The notes under the pieces were generated by a model. The model was not told the origin of the DNA and made no database searches. It was given only the letters and a program-made list of their open reading frames with translations. Positions 34,806-46,462 of a stretch of DNA of 64,000 bases are shown in pieces. Source of the DNA: Purpureocillium takamizusanense (taxonomy: Eukaryota > Ascomycota > Sordariomycetes > Hypocreales > Ophiocordycipitaceae). Position 1 is the first letter of the stretch; every line of letters starts with the position of its first letter. Both the position numbers and the translations under genes were made by a program. The DNA lies in NCBI RefSeq assembly GCF_022605165.1, contig NC_063068.1:5580001-5644000 (forward strand). The letters run 5' to 3'.

Positions 34806-37800
34806 ATGGATCAGCCGCCGGGCTCCTGGGCCGCCCCGACGCCCGCCCCCGACAAGTCGAGCGAGCTCTACATCCGCGACTTCCCCGTCCGCTCCATCGC
34901 CATCGTCTCCTCATCCCACGCCCTGGTCCTGCGGTACAGCTCTTCGGCCAGCGAGGGCATCCACAACGGCTCGCACTCGTCCCTGCCGTCCGGCAAGCCT
35001 CGGACGCCCGCGGGCGACGCCGCTGTGTCGAAATGCATGGTCGAGTTCTCCCCCGTCTCGAGCCGGCTGCTCAGGGACTACAGGCCGCTGGCGCCACGGC
35101 CCGTCTTCGGCACCCTCGGCCTCATCGCCGTCAATGGCGAGGTCTTCCTCTCCGTCATCACCCATGCCGTGCGCACGGCGACGGTCCGTCCGGGCGAGAC
35201 GGTCGAGCGCATCGCCAGCGTGGCCTTTTACTGCCTTAGCAGCGCCGACTACGACGATGTCGTGCCGCTCGAGTCCACAGAGCCCGACTTGGCCGACACC
35301 GTGTCCACGTACAGCGCCAATTCGCCCTACGGCCAGGGCCTAAGCCGCCGCGATGTGCCCATGGAACATCCTTGCCATGACCTGCGGAAGCTCCTCAGCA
35401 ATGGCTCCTTCTATTACAGTACCGACTTTGACCTCACCAACCGGCTGCAGGACAGGCAAGTCTGAGCTCATCGGCGGGTGCCAATACCCAGCTGCTAATG
35501 CTCAGTACAGACCCATAAACACCAATTCGTTCGACATCGATAACTTTGACGACAACTTCCTGTGGAACTCGTTCATGATCAGCCCATTAGTTCAGTTCCG
35601 CTCACGCCTCATGCCTCAAGAGCGCGAGGCTCTGGACTCGTCCCGTATCCTCACCTCTGCCATAAGGGGCTTCTGTAAGACAATGACCCTGCCGCAGAGC
35701 GCCTCCCCGCTCAAGTCTAAGAGCGGCATGCCGTCCTTCCTCACTCTAATTTCACGACTGTCATGCATGCGGGCTGGAACCCGCTTCAACGCACGAGGAA
35801 TCGACGACGACGGGCATGTCGCCAACTTTGTCGAGACGGAGACGACGTTTTACAGCCCCAGCGGCACCCTCTTCTCGTACGCCCAAGTGCGAGGGTCTGT
35901 GCCGGTATTCTGGGAGCAGGCTGCGGACCTGCTTCCGGGCCGCCAAAAGGTCACCGTCACGCGGTCATCGGAGGGTACGCAACCGGCCTTCAACAAGCAC
36001 TTCGACGACCTGGAGCACACGTACGGCGCGGTCCATATCATCAACCTGCTCAGCGAGTCGAAGCCAGCTGAGGTGGAGCTCAGCAACATGTACCATAGGG
36101 GAATCCAGCACTGTCCGTTGAGCCGGCCTGGTGCGGACGGTTCCTCGGACCATGCGCTTTTGCGCGAGACGCACTACGACTTCCATGCCGAGACCAAGGG
36201 CCCGGCAGGATACGAGGCTGCGCGCGAGATTCGCCGGTACATTGAAAATTCGACTGATGGGTTCGCGTATTTTTTGGCCCAGGAGGCCGGCGACGGTCCG
36301 GACGCTGGCGACAGCCGCACGGTTGTCGTCTTGCAACAGGAGGGCGTCTTTCGGACAAATTGCCTGGACTGTCTCGATCGGACAAACCTGATCCAAACGT
36401 TGATATCACAGATGGCGGTCGAGGCGTTTCTGGGCCATCGTGGCGAATGGGCCGCGTCGGACTTTTGGATGCGGCACGCGAGCCTTTGGGCAGACAATGG
36501 CGATTCGCTCTCCAAGATCTACGCCGGGACAGGCGCCCTCAAGTCATCTTTTACAAGACACGGCAAGATGTCGCTCGCTGGCGCCATGGCCGATGTGCGC
36601 AAGTCTGTCCAGCGCATCTACCACAACAATTTTGTCGACCCTTCGAGGCAGATTACGATCGACATGCTACTCGGCCGTCTAATCGGACAGTCGCAAGTGC
36701 ATCTCTTCGACCCCATCAGCGACTTCGTGTCGATGGAGCTCGGCAAGCGCAGCGACGAGTTCACGGCCTTCGAGTCCATCAGCATCTGGGCGGGCACGTT
36801 CAACCTCAATGGCCGCACCGAGGGCATCGACCATGACTTGTCCCCGTGGCTGTTCCCACCTTCTCTAGGTTCGGAGCAGCCCGAAATTTACGTGGTTGCC
36901 TTTCAAGAGATTGTCGAGCTCAGCCCGCAGCAAATCATGAACAGCGATCCGTCGCGGAAATCGCTCTGGGAAAAGGCCGTCAAGCGGGCCTTGAACCAGC
37001 GACAAGCGAGCCTCGGGGGCGAAAAGTACGTCATCCTGCGTAGCGGCCAGCTCGTCGGCGCGGCACTCTGTCTTTTCGTAAAGACATCCATTCTGTCGAA
37101 CATCAAGAATGTTGAAGGGAGCGTCAAGAAGACGGGTCTCTCCGGCATGGCTGGCAACAAGGGCGCGGTCGCAATCCGGTTCGACTACGCCAACACGCAT
37201 CTCTGCTTCGTGACGGCTCACCTCGCAGCTGGGTTTGCCAACTACGACGAGCGCAACAGAGACTACACGACTATTCATCAAGGCTTGCGGTTCCAGCGTA
37301 ATAGGGGCATAGAAGACCACGGCAAGTCGGCCCTCTCGGGTCATGGACTGAACAAGACGGCTAATGAGCACCAGACGCGATCATATGGCTTGGGGACTTC
37401 AACTACCGCATCGGCCTGCACCTGGAAATGGCCCGGACGCTCATCAAGAAACGCGATCTTGCCACGCTGTATGAGAATGATCAGCTGAATCTACAGATGG
37501 TGGCGGGCCTGGCCTTTCCGTTTTACTCGGAGGCGCGTATTGGCTTCATGCCCACGTACAAGTTCGACGTCGGGACGGACACGTACGACAGCTCGTATGC
37601 AGACCCCCCCCCCTCTTTTAGTTCGCTGTGCCGTGTGCTGACGAGTAAATTATAGTGAGAAGGCGCGGATACCGGCGTGGACGGATCGGATCCTGCGAAA
37701 AGGCGCCATTCTGCGCCAACTGTCATACGACTCGGCGCCGCTTCGATTCTCGGACCACAGGCCAGTGTATGCGACATTTGAGTGCCGGGTCAGCATCGTC

Positions 37801-38976
37801 GACGAAGAACGACGCGAGTCCATCAGCCACGAACTGTACACGCGCCGCAAGGCCGAGGTGGGGGACCCTACTGCGCATGTGGAGGCGGGTGAGGAGTCGG
37901 AGGATGAAGACCTGATCGGGTACGACTCGATCGAGCCAGGGCTGCCACCGGCAAGTTCGGATCGCCAGAAGTGGTGGCTGGACAACAAGCAGCCGGCACG
38001 GGCGCAAGTGTCGGCGCCCAACGGGCGGGACGGGAGGCCGATGGCACTCAACCCGAACCGGCCCTCGAACCCGTTTGGGCACAGCGAGGAGCCGGACTGG
38101 GTCAGCATCCCACAGGGCTCGCCCGGTGCGTCTCTGTCGAGCATATCCAGCTCACCGTACGAGAAGGTGCCGCTTCCGAGGCCAATGCAAATGCAGCCGC
38201 CTAGCGCCATAGCGAGGAAGCTGCCGCCGCCATACGAGGCCGGGAAGTTGCCAGGCCAGGTAGGGCGAATCAAGTTGGATGACGAGCAGAGCATCAGGAG
38301 CCAGCACTCCGACGCATCGACAACGTCGAACACCGGGCCACCACCTCCACCTCCGCGTAGGCGACAGGTAGCGACATCTGGAGCATCTGGGTCAGCGCGG
38401 GACACGGGCGCGTTGGCGAGAACGCAGACGTTGCCGCCTCTGCCAACGACTCCACGATCTGCATCAGTGGCATCATCACACACGTCGCAGCTGTCGCAGC
38501 AGTTGAAGGCCAGCAGCGCGAGCGGCAAGTCGCCGCCGCCTGTAGCCAAGAAGCCGGCGCACCTGGCGACAGGCTCGCAGGCCGCGAAGTCGTCGCCCAC
38601 GGGGGAGGATGGAGGTTTCCGCCCGGGAGCCCTCCCTCGAGCATCGACTGCGTCGCCAGCCCAGATAGGAAGAGCCCAGCAACAGGCTGCGGAGCCGCAG
38701 AGTGGTCTCGATCGAAAGCCCGTGCCGGGGCACGTGTCAAGCAGCAACGGAAAGACAAGCTTTTTCAGTCAAGCAAAGTCGAACGGGGCCAGGCCGACAC
38801 GGTTCACCGGGACCAATGGATCTAACGGACCGAACGGGCCAGTGCCGCCGCTCCCGGCACGGCACAGCCAAGGCGTCGATAAGGGTCCTGTAGACCTACT
38901 CGACTCGGTGCAGAACGAGGGCGGTGAAGAAGCCATGGGTGGTTGGGAGGCGCTGCAACCCAGCCGCAAGGGATAA
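34806..38976 (+). CDS. Synaptojanin-like phosphoinositide phosphatase (Sac1 + 5-phosphatase)
   Basis: Dephosphorylates phosphoinositides, including PI(4,5)P2, in endocytosis and actin control; counterpart of yeast Inp51/52/53. Four exons (34806-35455, 35511-37321, 37375-37594, 37656-38976) encode 1333 residues. The Sac1 domain fills roughly residues 60-560, with an intact CX5RT site, NCLDCLDRTN, near residue 500. The inositol 5-phosphatase domain spans about 640-940 and contains WAGTFNLNG, SGMAGNKGAVAIRF, WLGDFNYRIGL, IPAWTDRIL and SDHRPVYATF, all catalytic motifs present. The tail to 1333 is Pro/Ser-rich, with an NPF motif (RPSNPFGHSEEPDW, a potential EH-domain ligand) and polyproline runs that could bind SH3 domains. 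Introns 1 and 2 use GC donors. The start ATG has a good context (GCCATGG). With an active Sac1 site it is closer to Inp52/53 than to Inp51. Confidence 0.94.
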
Positions 38977-40454
38977 CCTTTCAGCGCGGCGATACGAAAA
39001 ACTGCGGTGGCGATATGACGCCGAGGGGGGGTTGGGGCGCGCACAAAGTCTCATGTAGAGGGAGCGGTTTGGGAGGTGGCGCGGTGTCTCGCCTACTCTG
39101 AGCCATACATGTGCATCTGCATGTGCTACAACGCAGCGGCATACAGAGCATGGAGTTCGTGGAGCTTGCATAGGCGGGTGTTGGTGCAGAAGCAGGCAGG
39201 GCATAAGACGTACGACGTGGCGGGGGCCCTCAAGCAGGGAACTGACTGACTGACTGTACACGGCGCTTGGTGTGTAACGCGGCGCGGGTATATGCGTGCA
39301 GTCAAGTACAAAAATATGGAGGGTGGAACGTGAGGCGCACCTCGTGATAGCGTGCTGTACTGTACCGTGCCTGTTGACATTGAATGCTTTCCCACCGCGG
39401 CGCAGGCCGGGGGCGGGTGGAGGCTCGGTCCATGATCCATGGCTTTCCATGCGACCAACGGTCCGCCCCCGCGCCCCAGCGTCCAGTCGTCGTCGGGGTG
39501 GGACACGGAGGGGAGGGGCGGCAAGCGAGGATCAGGGGTTTTGGGCGGTCAGTGGAGCGACGGCGGCTACCTTGTTTGGCAAGCTTGGGCAGGGCGGGCT
39601 GGCGCAGCTGCCGTTGATGAGCGGGATGGAAGGCCCTGGTGCCGCACAGAGCGGGAGATTCCGCTCTGGTATTGACTGGTATCATAGGTAGTCGTAGATG
39701 ATGACTCGGCGGTGTAGGTACGGGTTGAACAAGGACAAGGCGAGGTGGTCTTGTACTAGGTAAGTACTAATCTGCTGAGAGGAGAGAGCGGGACAGACGC
39801 ATCCATCGCCAGGCGGCAGTGGTGGTCGCGGGACAGCTTACTAGATAGAGCTTTATCAGTAGCCGGCCGGCCGGCCTGCCTGCCATTCGCCCCTCGGCAG
39901 CTTTGCTCTCATGTCTTAGTAGGACGTACTCCAGTCATCGTTGTCGTTGATAGTAAGGTACTAATAGGAACAAGGCAGGTTCGTCCCATGGCGCCTTCTT
40001 TGCCTCGCCAGGTCAGGGTGCCAGGAAGAGAGACGGAGGGAGGGAGTGAGGGTGCGACCCACGCGCGTACGCGCTCTTGCCAACAAGCCGCGCGATGGAT
40101 GCTAGGTGAAGACGTCCGCACAAAGAGACGGGACGGACCACATGAGCACCAGCCTCGGCCTCAGCCCCCGCCCCAGCCCCATGGGAGTCGAGCCGCGTTC
40201 AGCCCGGCCAAGACGCCTAACAAAGCCATCTTCGGTCCATATGCATCGAGTCGTCACTACTACTACTATCATCAATTTTCACTCAGCGCCCCGAGTCCCG
40301 GCCCCGTCCAGCTTCAAATCCCAGCGAGCCGGCCAAGAAAGAAAGAAAAGACGATAGAATAAGAAGAGAGAAACAGGATCCTCAACCCGCCCTAACCCCC
40401 GCCTGTCAAAGCTTATTACTCACCCAGGCGCCAGTTCATGCGGCAACGAAAGCT

Positions 40455-40457
<3 letters not shown>

Positions 40458-40515
<58 letters not shown>
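40458..40515 (+). repeat. (GT)29 microsatellite
   Basis: An uninterrupted GT tract of about 58 bp, followed by imperfect GT/CCGTGT units to about 40540. Alternating purine-pyrimidine DNA of this kind can adopt Z-DNA. Confidence 0.95.
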
Positions 40516-40518
<3 letters not shown>

Positions 40519-41124
40519 TGTGTCCGTGTGTCCGTGTGCCGCCGAAATCGCCAGTCTCACCACTCAGGCGCTCAGCGAGGCGAGCGGCCGTCTGAACCCT
40601 CCTCGTACTACGAGCGGCCCTGGCCGTCAGGACGCAGTACACGTGGTATAATTACTTACTCGACGAGGTTTTGTACGTACGGGTGTATACGCAGCACACC
40701 CGTGGACGGTGTTTGCCTTTTTTTTTCTCTCTCGGTCTTGTCGACCAGGGCCCCGGTCTTGATTGCATCTTGGCTCGAGCGGGCCATCTCAGCGCCCGTT
40801 GTCGTCGCTGTTGTCGTCGTCGTCGTTGGTTCTGCTAGTACTACCAAGGTACTGCTGTACCACGTGCGACTACTAAAATGTACGTTAGTAGTACACATGC
40901 CGCCCGGCGGATCTTCCCAAGCCTCCTCCCCGGCTGGGCTGCGTCCCCGTGCGCGTCTGCCCACAGAAGAAAACGCCACATTTTCCTTTGCCCGTTGTGT
41001 GTCTGGTCTGTCTGCCGCTTGTCAGTCACACCCTCTCACAGCAAGTACCGGCCGTCGGTCGCCCTACTAACGTTACTAGCCTGCCTACCGAAAGGCAAGT
41101 TTGGCAGGCTCTTGTTGTTGGACC

Positions 41125-41150
41125 CTGACTGACTGACTGACTGACTGACT
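41125..41150 (+). repeat. (CTGA)n tetranucleotide repeat
   Basis: About 6.5 copies of CTGA. Confidence 0.9.
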
Positions 41151-41843
41151 CCCTCCCCTCTTGGTCTCGTGCACGCGTGCAGTCGGTGCCAAGTTAGTAG
41201 TTACCACCTCCACCATCTAGCAAAGTCAAAAGCCCTCGCTCCGGTTCAGCACCAAACCTACAGTACAACGTACCTACCTCACCTAGTACTATGTACATGC
41301 AGGTCCTTGCTTTTCCCGGTTACCACACTGTTAGTAGTACTACTGTATCGTGCTGTACCGTACTGTATCGCATCGAACGATATAACACACCATTATCCGC
41401 CCCTTCCCGCCCCGCGCGTAGCCCGCCTGTTCGCCCAGCCCACATCTCCTCCGAACCCCGGCCTCCTCCACCTCTGGCGCTGTGCTACTATACTTCAGTT
41501 ACTCTATCGAGACCCTCTCGCAGAGGCAGCGCTTCGTCCACGGCGAGCCCCAGAAAAATCAAACGGTGCCGGTTCAATCCCTTTGTTGCTCGACGTCCCC
41601 TCTCAAAACGGGCGCAGGCTGGCGGCAACGCACACGGAAGAGTCTGTCTGTCTATCTACGCGCGCACAGCAAGGGGGCGCAACCGGTGGTGGCTGGACCG
41701 AAGGCCTCGACGGTCTCCCTTCCCACCACCCAACCAACAACACGCCTGGTCTGCCCCGGCTTTCGAATTGCCTGCTCTCTCTCTCGCTCTCTCTCGGTGA
41801 GTGAGGGCACGTGCCTACCTGCCTGCCGCCGTGCGCACCTCAC

Positions 41844-41870
41844 TCGTCGTCGTCGTCGTCGTCGTCGTCG
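41844..41870 (+). repeat. (CGT)9 microsatellite
   Basis: Nine tandem CGT triplets in the probable leader region of the gene at 42295. Confidence 0.9.
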
Positions 41871-42294
41871 TTTCGCCCGACATACTTCGTGCATCCTTCC
41901 TTCATACTCGCCTTTCCCCCCCCGCGCAAACGACGACGCCGCGAGTCACGAACCCCGTGCCAAGAGGCAGCGCTGATAGAGCACGGCACTGACGTGAAGA
42001 CGGAGACGCTCACGCGACACCTTACGCCATCGACGCCCGCCCGCGCCCGCGCCCCCACGCCGGCTCGTCGAGCATCACATGAAAAAGACGGGATTTGCTC
42101 GACTTGGCATCGCAGCTACTACTTCTTTTTTTCGTGCCATCTACTGAGTGCATTGAGGCCGCTCAACGACCCGCCCGAACGGCGACAAACACCCCCGACT
42201 TGTTGGCCCCGATAGATAGAGACGCACGCACGCCTTGGCCTTACTACCGCCCAACCATCGCGCATCAACACCATCATCATCATCATCATCCATA

Positions 42295-42957
42295 ATGGCC
42301 GCCCGCCCTGACGCCGCCCTGCCCGACCATGTCAACCCTCCCGCCGCCCTGCCATCCTGCCTCTCATCCACCGCCCAGGCCCGCATCCTCATCTGGCGCA
42401 CAGAGGTCGCCTCTGCCCTCGCTCCGCCCCCCAAGTCATCGCCCTCCTCGGCCGCCTCCACAGCGAGCTCCCTCCCCTCGGCCACCTCCACCGCCACCTT
42501 CACCACCACCGCTTCCCCGCCGGGCGGCGACGACGACAACGGCCTCGGCCGCGACAAGCCGGCAAGGCGGCATCGCTTCTGGCGCCGCCTTGTCCGCCGC
42601 CTGTCCCTCCGCGGCGCCGGTCCCGAGGGGGCAGGCAGCCACGCCAACCTCCTCGACGCCACCGGCCTGCCGCCCGATGCCTGCCACGGCGATGGCGGCG
42701 GCGGCGGCGTCGTCCCCGGCGGCGAGGTCATCCGCACCGCCATGTACCGCCAGGACGCCGCCGCCGCCACCGCGCCTCCTCCCGACAACGACAACCCTCT
42801 GATGGGGCACGGCGAAGACGCGCTGCACGACCCCGACGACAGCAGCGAAGACGACGTCCTGCGGAAGCAGAGGAAGCAGCAGGAGCGCCTCCAGCGCGCC
42901 GCCCGCCTGCTCTCCCAGCAGAACGCACGGGCCGCCGCTCTAGCCCACGTGGCGTGA
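42295..42957 (+). CDS. Unrecognised low-complexity protein with a helical C-terminus
   Basis: A single-exon ORF of 220 codons beginning MAARPDAALPDHVNPPA. The first third has a short ordered stretch (TAQARILIWRTEVASAL) followed by Ser/Ala/Thr-rich sequence. A strongly basic block (KPARRHRFWRRLVRRLSLRG, about residues 85-105) could be a nuclear signal or a membrane-binding helix. The middle is Gly/Asp-rich. The C-terminus is a charged helix (LRKQRKQQERLQRAARLLSQ), probably coiled coil. No catalytic motif, signal peptide or membrane segment is visible. The frame is open well upstream without an ATG, and the chosen ATG follows a long pyrimidine-rich leader. A TTC tract starts about 320 bp downstream. 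The function is unknown. Confidence 0.6.
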   Translation: MAARPDAALPDHVNPPAALPSCLSSTAQARILIWRTEVASALAPPPKSSPSSAASTASSLPSATSTATFTTTASPPGGDDDNGLGRDKPARRHRFWRRLVRRLSLRGAGPEGAGSHANLLDATGLPPDACHGDGGGGGVVPGGEVIRTAMYRQDAAAATAPPPDNDNPLMGHGEDALHDPDDSSEDDVLRKQRKQQERLQRAARLLSQQNARAAALAHVA

Positions 42958-43357
42958 GAGATTCAAGCAGCATGGAGCAGAGCGGATGCCCCCCTTTCTG
43001 AAAAGACGACAGACGAAGAGCCACAAGAAGGCCCTTTTGGCGAGCGACGACACACGGCATATATATACCCATTTGAACCGGCGGTTGCGCAGTACGCGCA
43101 GGAGTTTTACTTTCTTCCTTCTTTTCTCCTCCTCTTCTGCCCAGGCTATGTTTTTCTGCTTCTCTTTTTAACCCCCCCCCCTCTTGCTATATATCAGGAC
43201 TCGGAGTCGGAATTGGCGTTACCGCATCAGCGTCACCCATCATTCATGAAACGTGCTTGGATCAACGAGACATGGACCTTGTTCTTCTTCTTCTTCTTCT
43301 TCTTCTTCTTCTTCTTCTTCTTCTTCTTCTTCTTCTTCTTCTTCTTCTTCTTCTTCT

Positions 43358-43404
<47 letters not shown>

Positions 43405-44971
43405 TTCTTCTTCTTCTTCTTCTTCTTCTTCTTCTTCTTCTTCTTCTTCTTCTTCTTCTTCTTCTTCTTCTTCTTCTTCTTCTTCTTCTTCTTCTTCTTC
43501 CTCCTCCTCTTTGGCATATCTCGCCGTGAGGGACAAACGGCGCACCAGCACGAAATGTGCGCCCAGACGCACGTGTATATAGCATGGCCACCAATTTAAC
43601 CCAACACCCCCTTTTCCTCCTCCTCTTCCCTCCTTGGCCAGACGAGTTAATAGCTAAATGGTAATCGACGCCCCAACATGGGATTACGCTCTTGTGAACT
43701 CTTCCGCGGTGACGCTCGTGGCGGGGCCTTTTGCACCTCTCGTTTCGTAGATAAATCTCATGAGATGAATCTAGCCTGCAGTCAAGCCGGTTTCCCGGGA
43801 GCTCGTTCCCAAACTCGGAGGGGAAGTGATCCAGCAACGGCTGGCTCAGCGCCCTCGCATCGCTAAAGTTACTTTCCCAATTCAAATCCGTCGCGTCGCA
43901 GAGATTGACTACTCCCTCCCGAAAGTCCACATCGCATCACACACGTCACGTCTTAATCTCAGTATAGGCCATAGCTTTATTTTAATTTCTTGTTCATTAT
44001 CCACGCCCAAGACCCTCTGTACAAGTTTCCCTCCCTGCAAGGCAGCATCGTCACTCGGGCCAAGGAAATAAGAGGGTGAAGGGTGGCAGCGGAACGTTAC
44101 ACGGGGAACGAGGTCCCCCCGATATGCAGTCCAGCGACAGCATCCGTACGGGCGGTTCCGGGTTCCCCCCGCGAGAGGAGGACCGAGATGTCCGCCGAGA
44201 ATACATGCCGGTCGCCGAGGTCGTGTCCGTCCAACAAACAGCCCAACCTGCCTCCTCCTTCTTTTTTTGGGTGCCGCTCGTGGTATTGATGTACCGCAGA
44301 GGAGATACCGGCTGGTCGTCGCAGTTGGCCAGGATGGGTGGCCTCGTGCCGGGGTGGCCATTTTCTTTTGGGGGATGTGAACGGTGTGCTGTCGATGCGA
44401 GGTCATGATCCCTCCCCTCCCGAGAGAGACGACGAGCCATCAGATCGGAGGAAGACACAGCCGTAAGGGGGAGATGGTGAGTTAAAACCGGATTGAAAAA
44501 GCAGAAACAGCATTTGCATGGGGTCGATCCAGCAAAACCGTGAATCGATAAGTCTCGAGACAAAAAGGAAAACACCAGGGCAAACTCAGGCAGAGGGGAC
44601 CATTCCTCGACATATTCGCATCCCAGGGAAGCCGGCAGCACGACGCTCGCCGTGGTACAACAGCCGCCATGTCCCTCCAACCCGATGGATAGAGGCCATG
44701 GACGACGCACAACGTTTGACGCGCGACCGCGAACCCCCAACCCAGTTTCCTTCCAGACGGAGCAAAACATGCCGTGATCCCTCCCCGCCATTGCCACAAA
44801 ATCAACGCACTGCGCACCCGCGCAATATCACCTGCCTGCCAGCCCTAAAAACAGAGGCACGCCACTGCTCGCCAGATACAGAGGTATAGACGCGGAGCAG
44901 TCGGCCAAGCATCGCCCCTCGGTCCCAGTATGCCGAGAGGTCCATGGTATCGGGTGGTGAGAGAAGCAGAT
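42958..44971. other. Intergenic region between convergent genes, with a TTC tract
   Basis: 3' flanks of the gene at 42295 (+) and of 14-3-3 (-). It contains the 228-bp TTC microsatellite (43282-43509). The remainder shows no gene. Confidence 0.6.
43282..43509 (+). repeat. (TTC)n / (GAA)n microsatellite, about 228 bp
   Basis: About 76 TTC triplets with one interruption (CTC near 43381) and a terminal CTC drift. The opposite strand is GAA. The long ORFs in all frames here (poly-Glu, poly-Ser, poly-Leu, poly-Phe, poly-Lys, poly-Arg) come from the repeat and are not genes. Confidence 0.97.
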
Positions 44972-46462
44972 TTAAGAGGCGGCCGCGGGGGCGGGCTCCT
45001 CGGCCTTGGCCTCCTCCTCGGCGGGCTTGGGGGCCTCGCCCTCCTCCTTCTTCGGGGCGTCGGCGGCGCCCTCGGCCTCGGCGCTGTCGGACGAGGTCCA
45101 GAGAGTCAGGTTGTCGCGCAGCAGCTGCATGATAAGAGTGCTATCGCGGTAAGACTCCTCAGAGAGGGAGTCGAGCTCGGCGATGGCATCGTCGAAGGCC
45201 TGCTTGGCCAGGTGGCAGGCACGATCGGGGGAGTTGAGGATCTCGTAGTAGAAGACGGAGAAGTTGAGGGCAAGGCCCAGGCGGATAGGGTGGGTAGGAG
45301 TCAGGTCGGTCTGGGCGACATCGGTCGCGTTCTGCACGGCGTCTAGGGTAAGCATCCGTTTTGGGGGCGAAAAAAATCGAACCAGGGCACACGGCATGTG
45401 ATGTCTGGTCGCGAGACAACGTACCTTGTAGGCCTCGTGGGCGGCAGTAGCAGCGACCTTGCGCTTCTCGCCAGAAGCGAACTCGGCAAGGTAGCGGTGG
45501 TAGTCACCCTTCCTGTTGTGCGGGAACGAGTGGTCAGATAAGAGCTCGGAGTGCCCAATGACAATGTGGGGCCTGAGAGGGCGGGGAGGGGGGGCTTACA
45601 TCTTGTGGTAGAAGACCTTGGACTCGCCGGTGGCGGCGTTGGGGATAAGGCTGTCGTCGAGGACGTTGAGGACGTCCTGGCAGACCTGCTCGAGCTCGGC
45701 CTCGATCTTGTTGCGGTAGTCCTTGATGGTGGAGACGTGCTTGTCGGAGCCCTTGGACTCCTCCTTCTGCTCGATGGAGGAGATGATGCGCCACGAGGCA
45801 CGGCGGGTGCCAACAACGTTCTTGTAGGCGACGCTGAGCAGGTTGCGCTCGTCAACGGTGAGCTCGCCGCCGATCTTGGCGACCTCCTTCATGTAGGTGA
45901 CCATCTCATCGTAGCGCTCGGCCTGCTCGCACAGGCGGGCGAGGAAAGTCTTGCTGTATTCACGGGGTGTGGTTAGCGATGCCGTTTCTTTCTGCACGTG
46001 GGCAGCCCGCCGACGGGCTCGTCTCGGACGGCTCTGCAAGCTCGACAAACCTTTCACGCTGCAGGAGAACAAAGAGTTAGCCAATGTCAGTCACACGAGT
46101 CCATATTGAAGCTGGCCGCGAGAGCAGGGCGCATGGGAAAGGGGAGAGAGGGGGCCTCGGGCAGGTCACTGGGCGCCATGGGGCGGGCAGGCAGTGACAG
46201 GACACGCCGCGATCCGCAAGAAAAACATCGCGACAGCCGTGTGCCTATCCTTGTAGGCCGCAGCGAGGCCGCGGCGGGCTTGGGACCCTTTGCGCAGACG
46301 CAGGGCAGGTTGTGAGGCAGAAACGGACGCGGCGGCAACAGCGGTGCATGGAGACGCAGCGCGGCAGAGAGGAGGGGGGGGCCGCCGCCTTGTCCCGCGA
46401 GGGGTGGGCAGCAGCAATAGCAGCGGTAGCATCGTGAAGAAAGCACGTACCTCGGTAGTCAT
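44972..46462 (-). CDS. 14-3-3 protein (BMH-like)
   Basis: Phosphoserine/threonine-binding adaptor dimer acting in signalling and metabolism. Five exons: 46451-46462 (12 nt, MTTE), 46051-46058 (8 nt), 45600-45953, 45425-45512 and 44972-45331, giving 273 residues. The junctions yield [24 protein letters not shown], the expected fungal N-terminus. Family motifs are present: [38 protein letters not shown], and [21 protein letters not shown] in the ligand groove, then [10 protein letters not shown]. The tail is acidic and Ala/Pro-rich, longer than in animals but usual in fungi. Intron 1 is 392 nt. The 8-nt exon is required to restore the frame; reading without it gives no sensible N-terminus. Confidence 0.96.

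Larger units (their letters stand above)
38977..42294. other. Intergenic region with several microsatellites
   Basis: 3.3 kb without a recognisable gene. It contains a 58-bp GT tract (40458-40515), a GACT repeat (41125-41150), a GTC repeat (41844-41870) and many GTAC-rich words. The right end is the long CT-rich leader of the gene at 42295, ending in a CAT repeat directly before its ATG. Confidence 0.6.

Noticed and set aside
41560..41600. tRNA-like B box (GGTTCAATCC)
   Set aside because: Flanking bases do not form a T stem or an acceptor stem, and no A box lies at the right distance.
43233..43930. Poly-Glu, poly-Ser, poly-Leu, poly-Phe, poly-Lys and poly-Arg ORFs
   Set aside because: All are translations of the TTC/GAA microsatellite.
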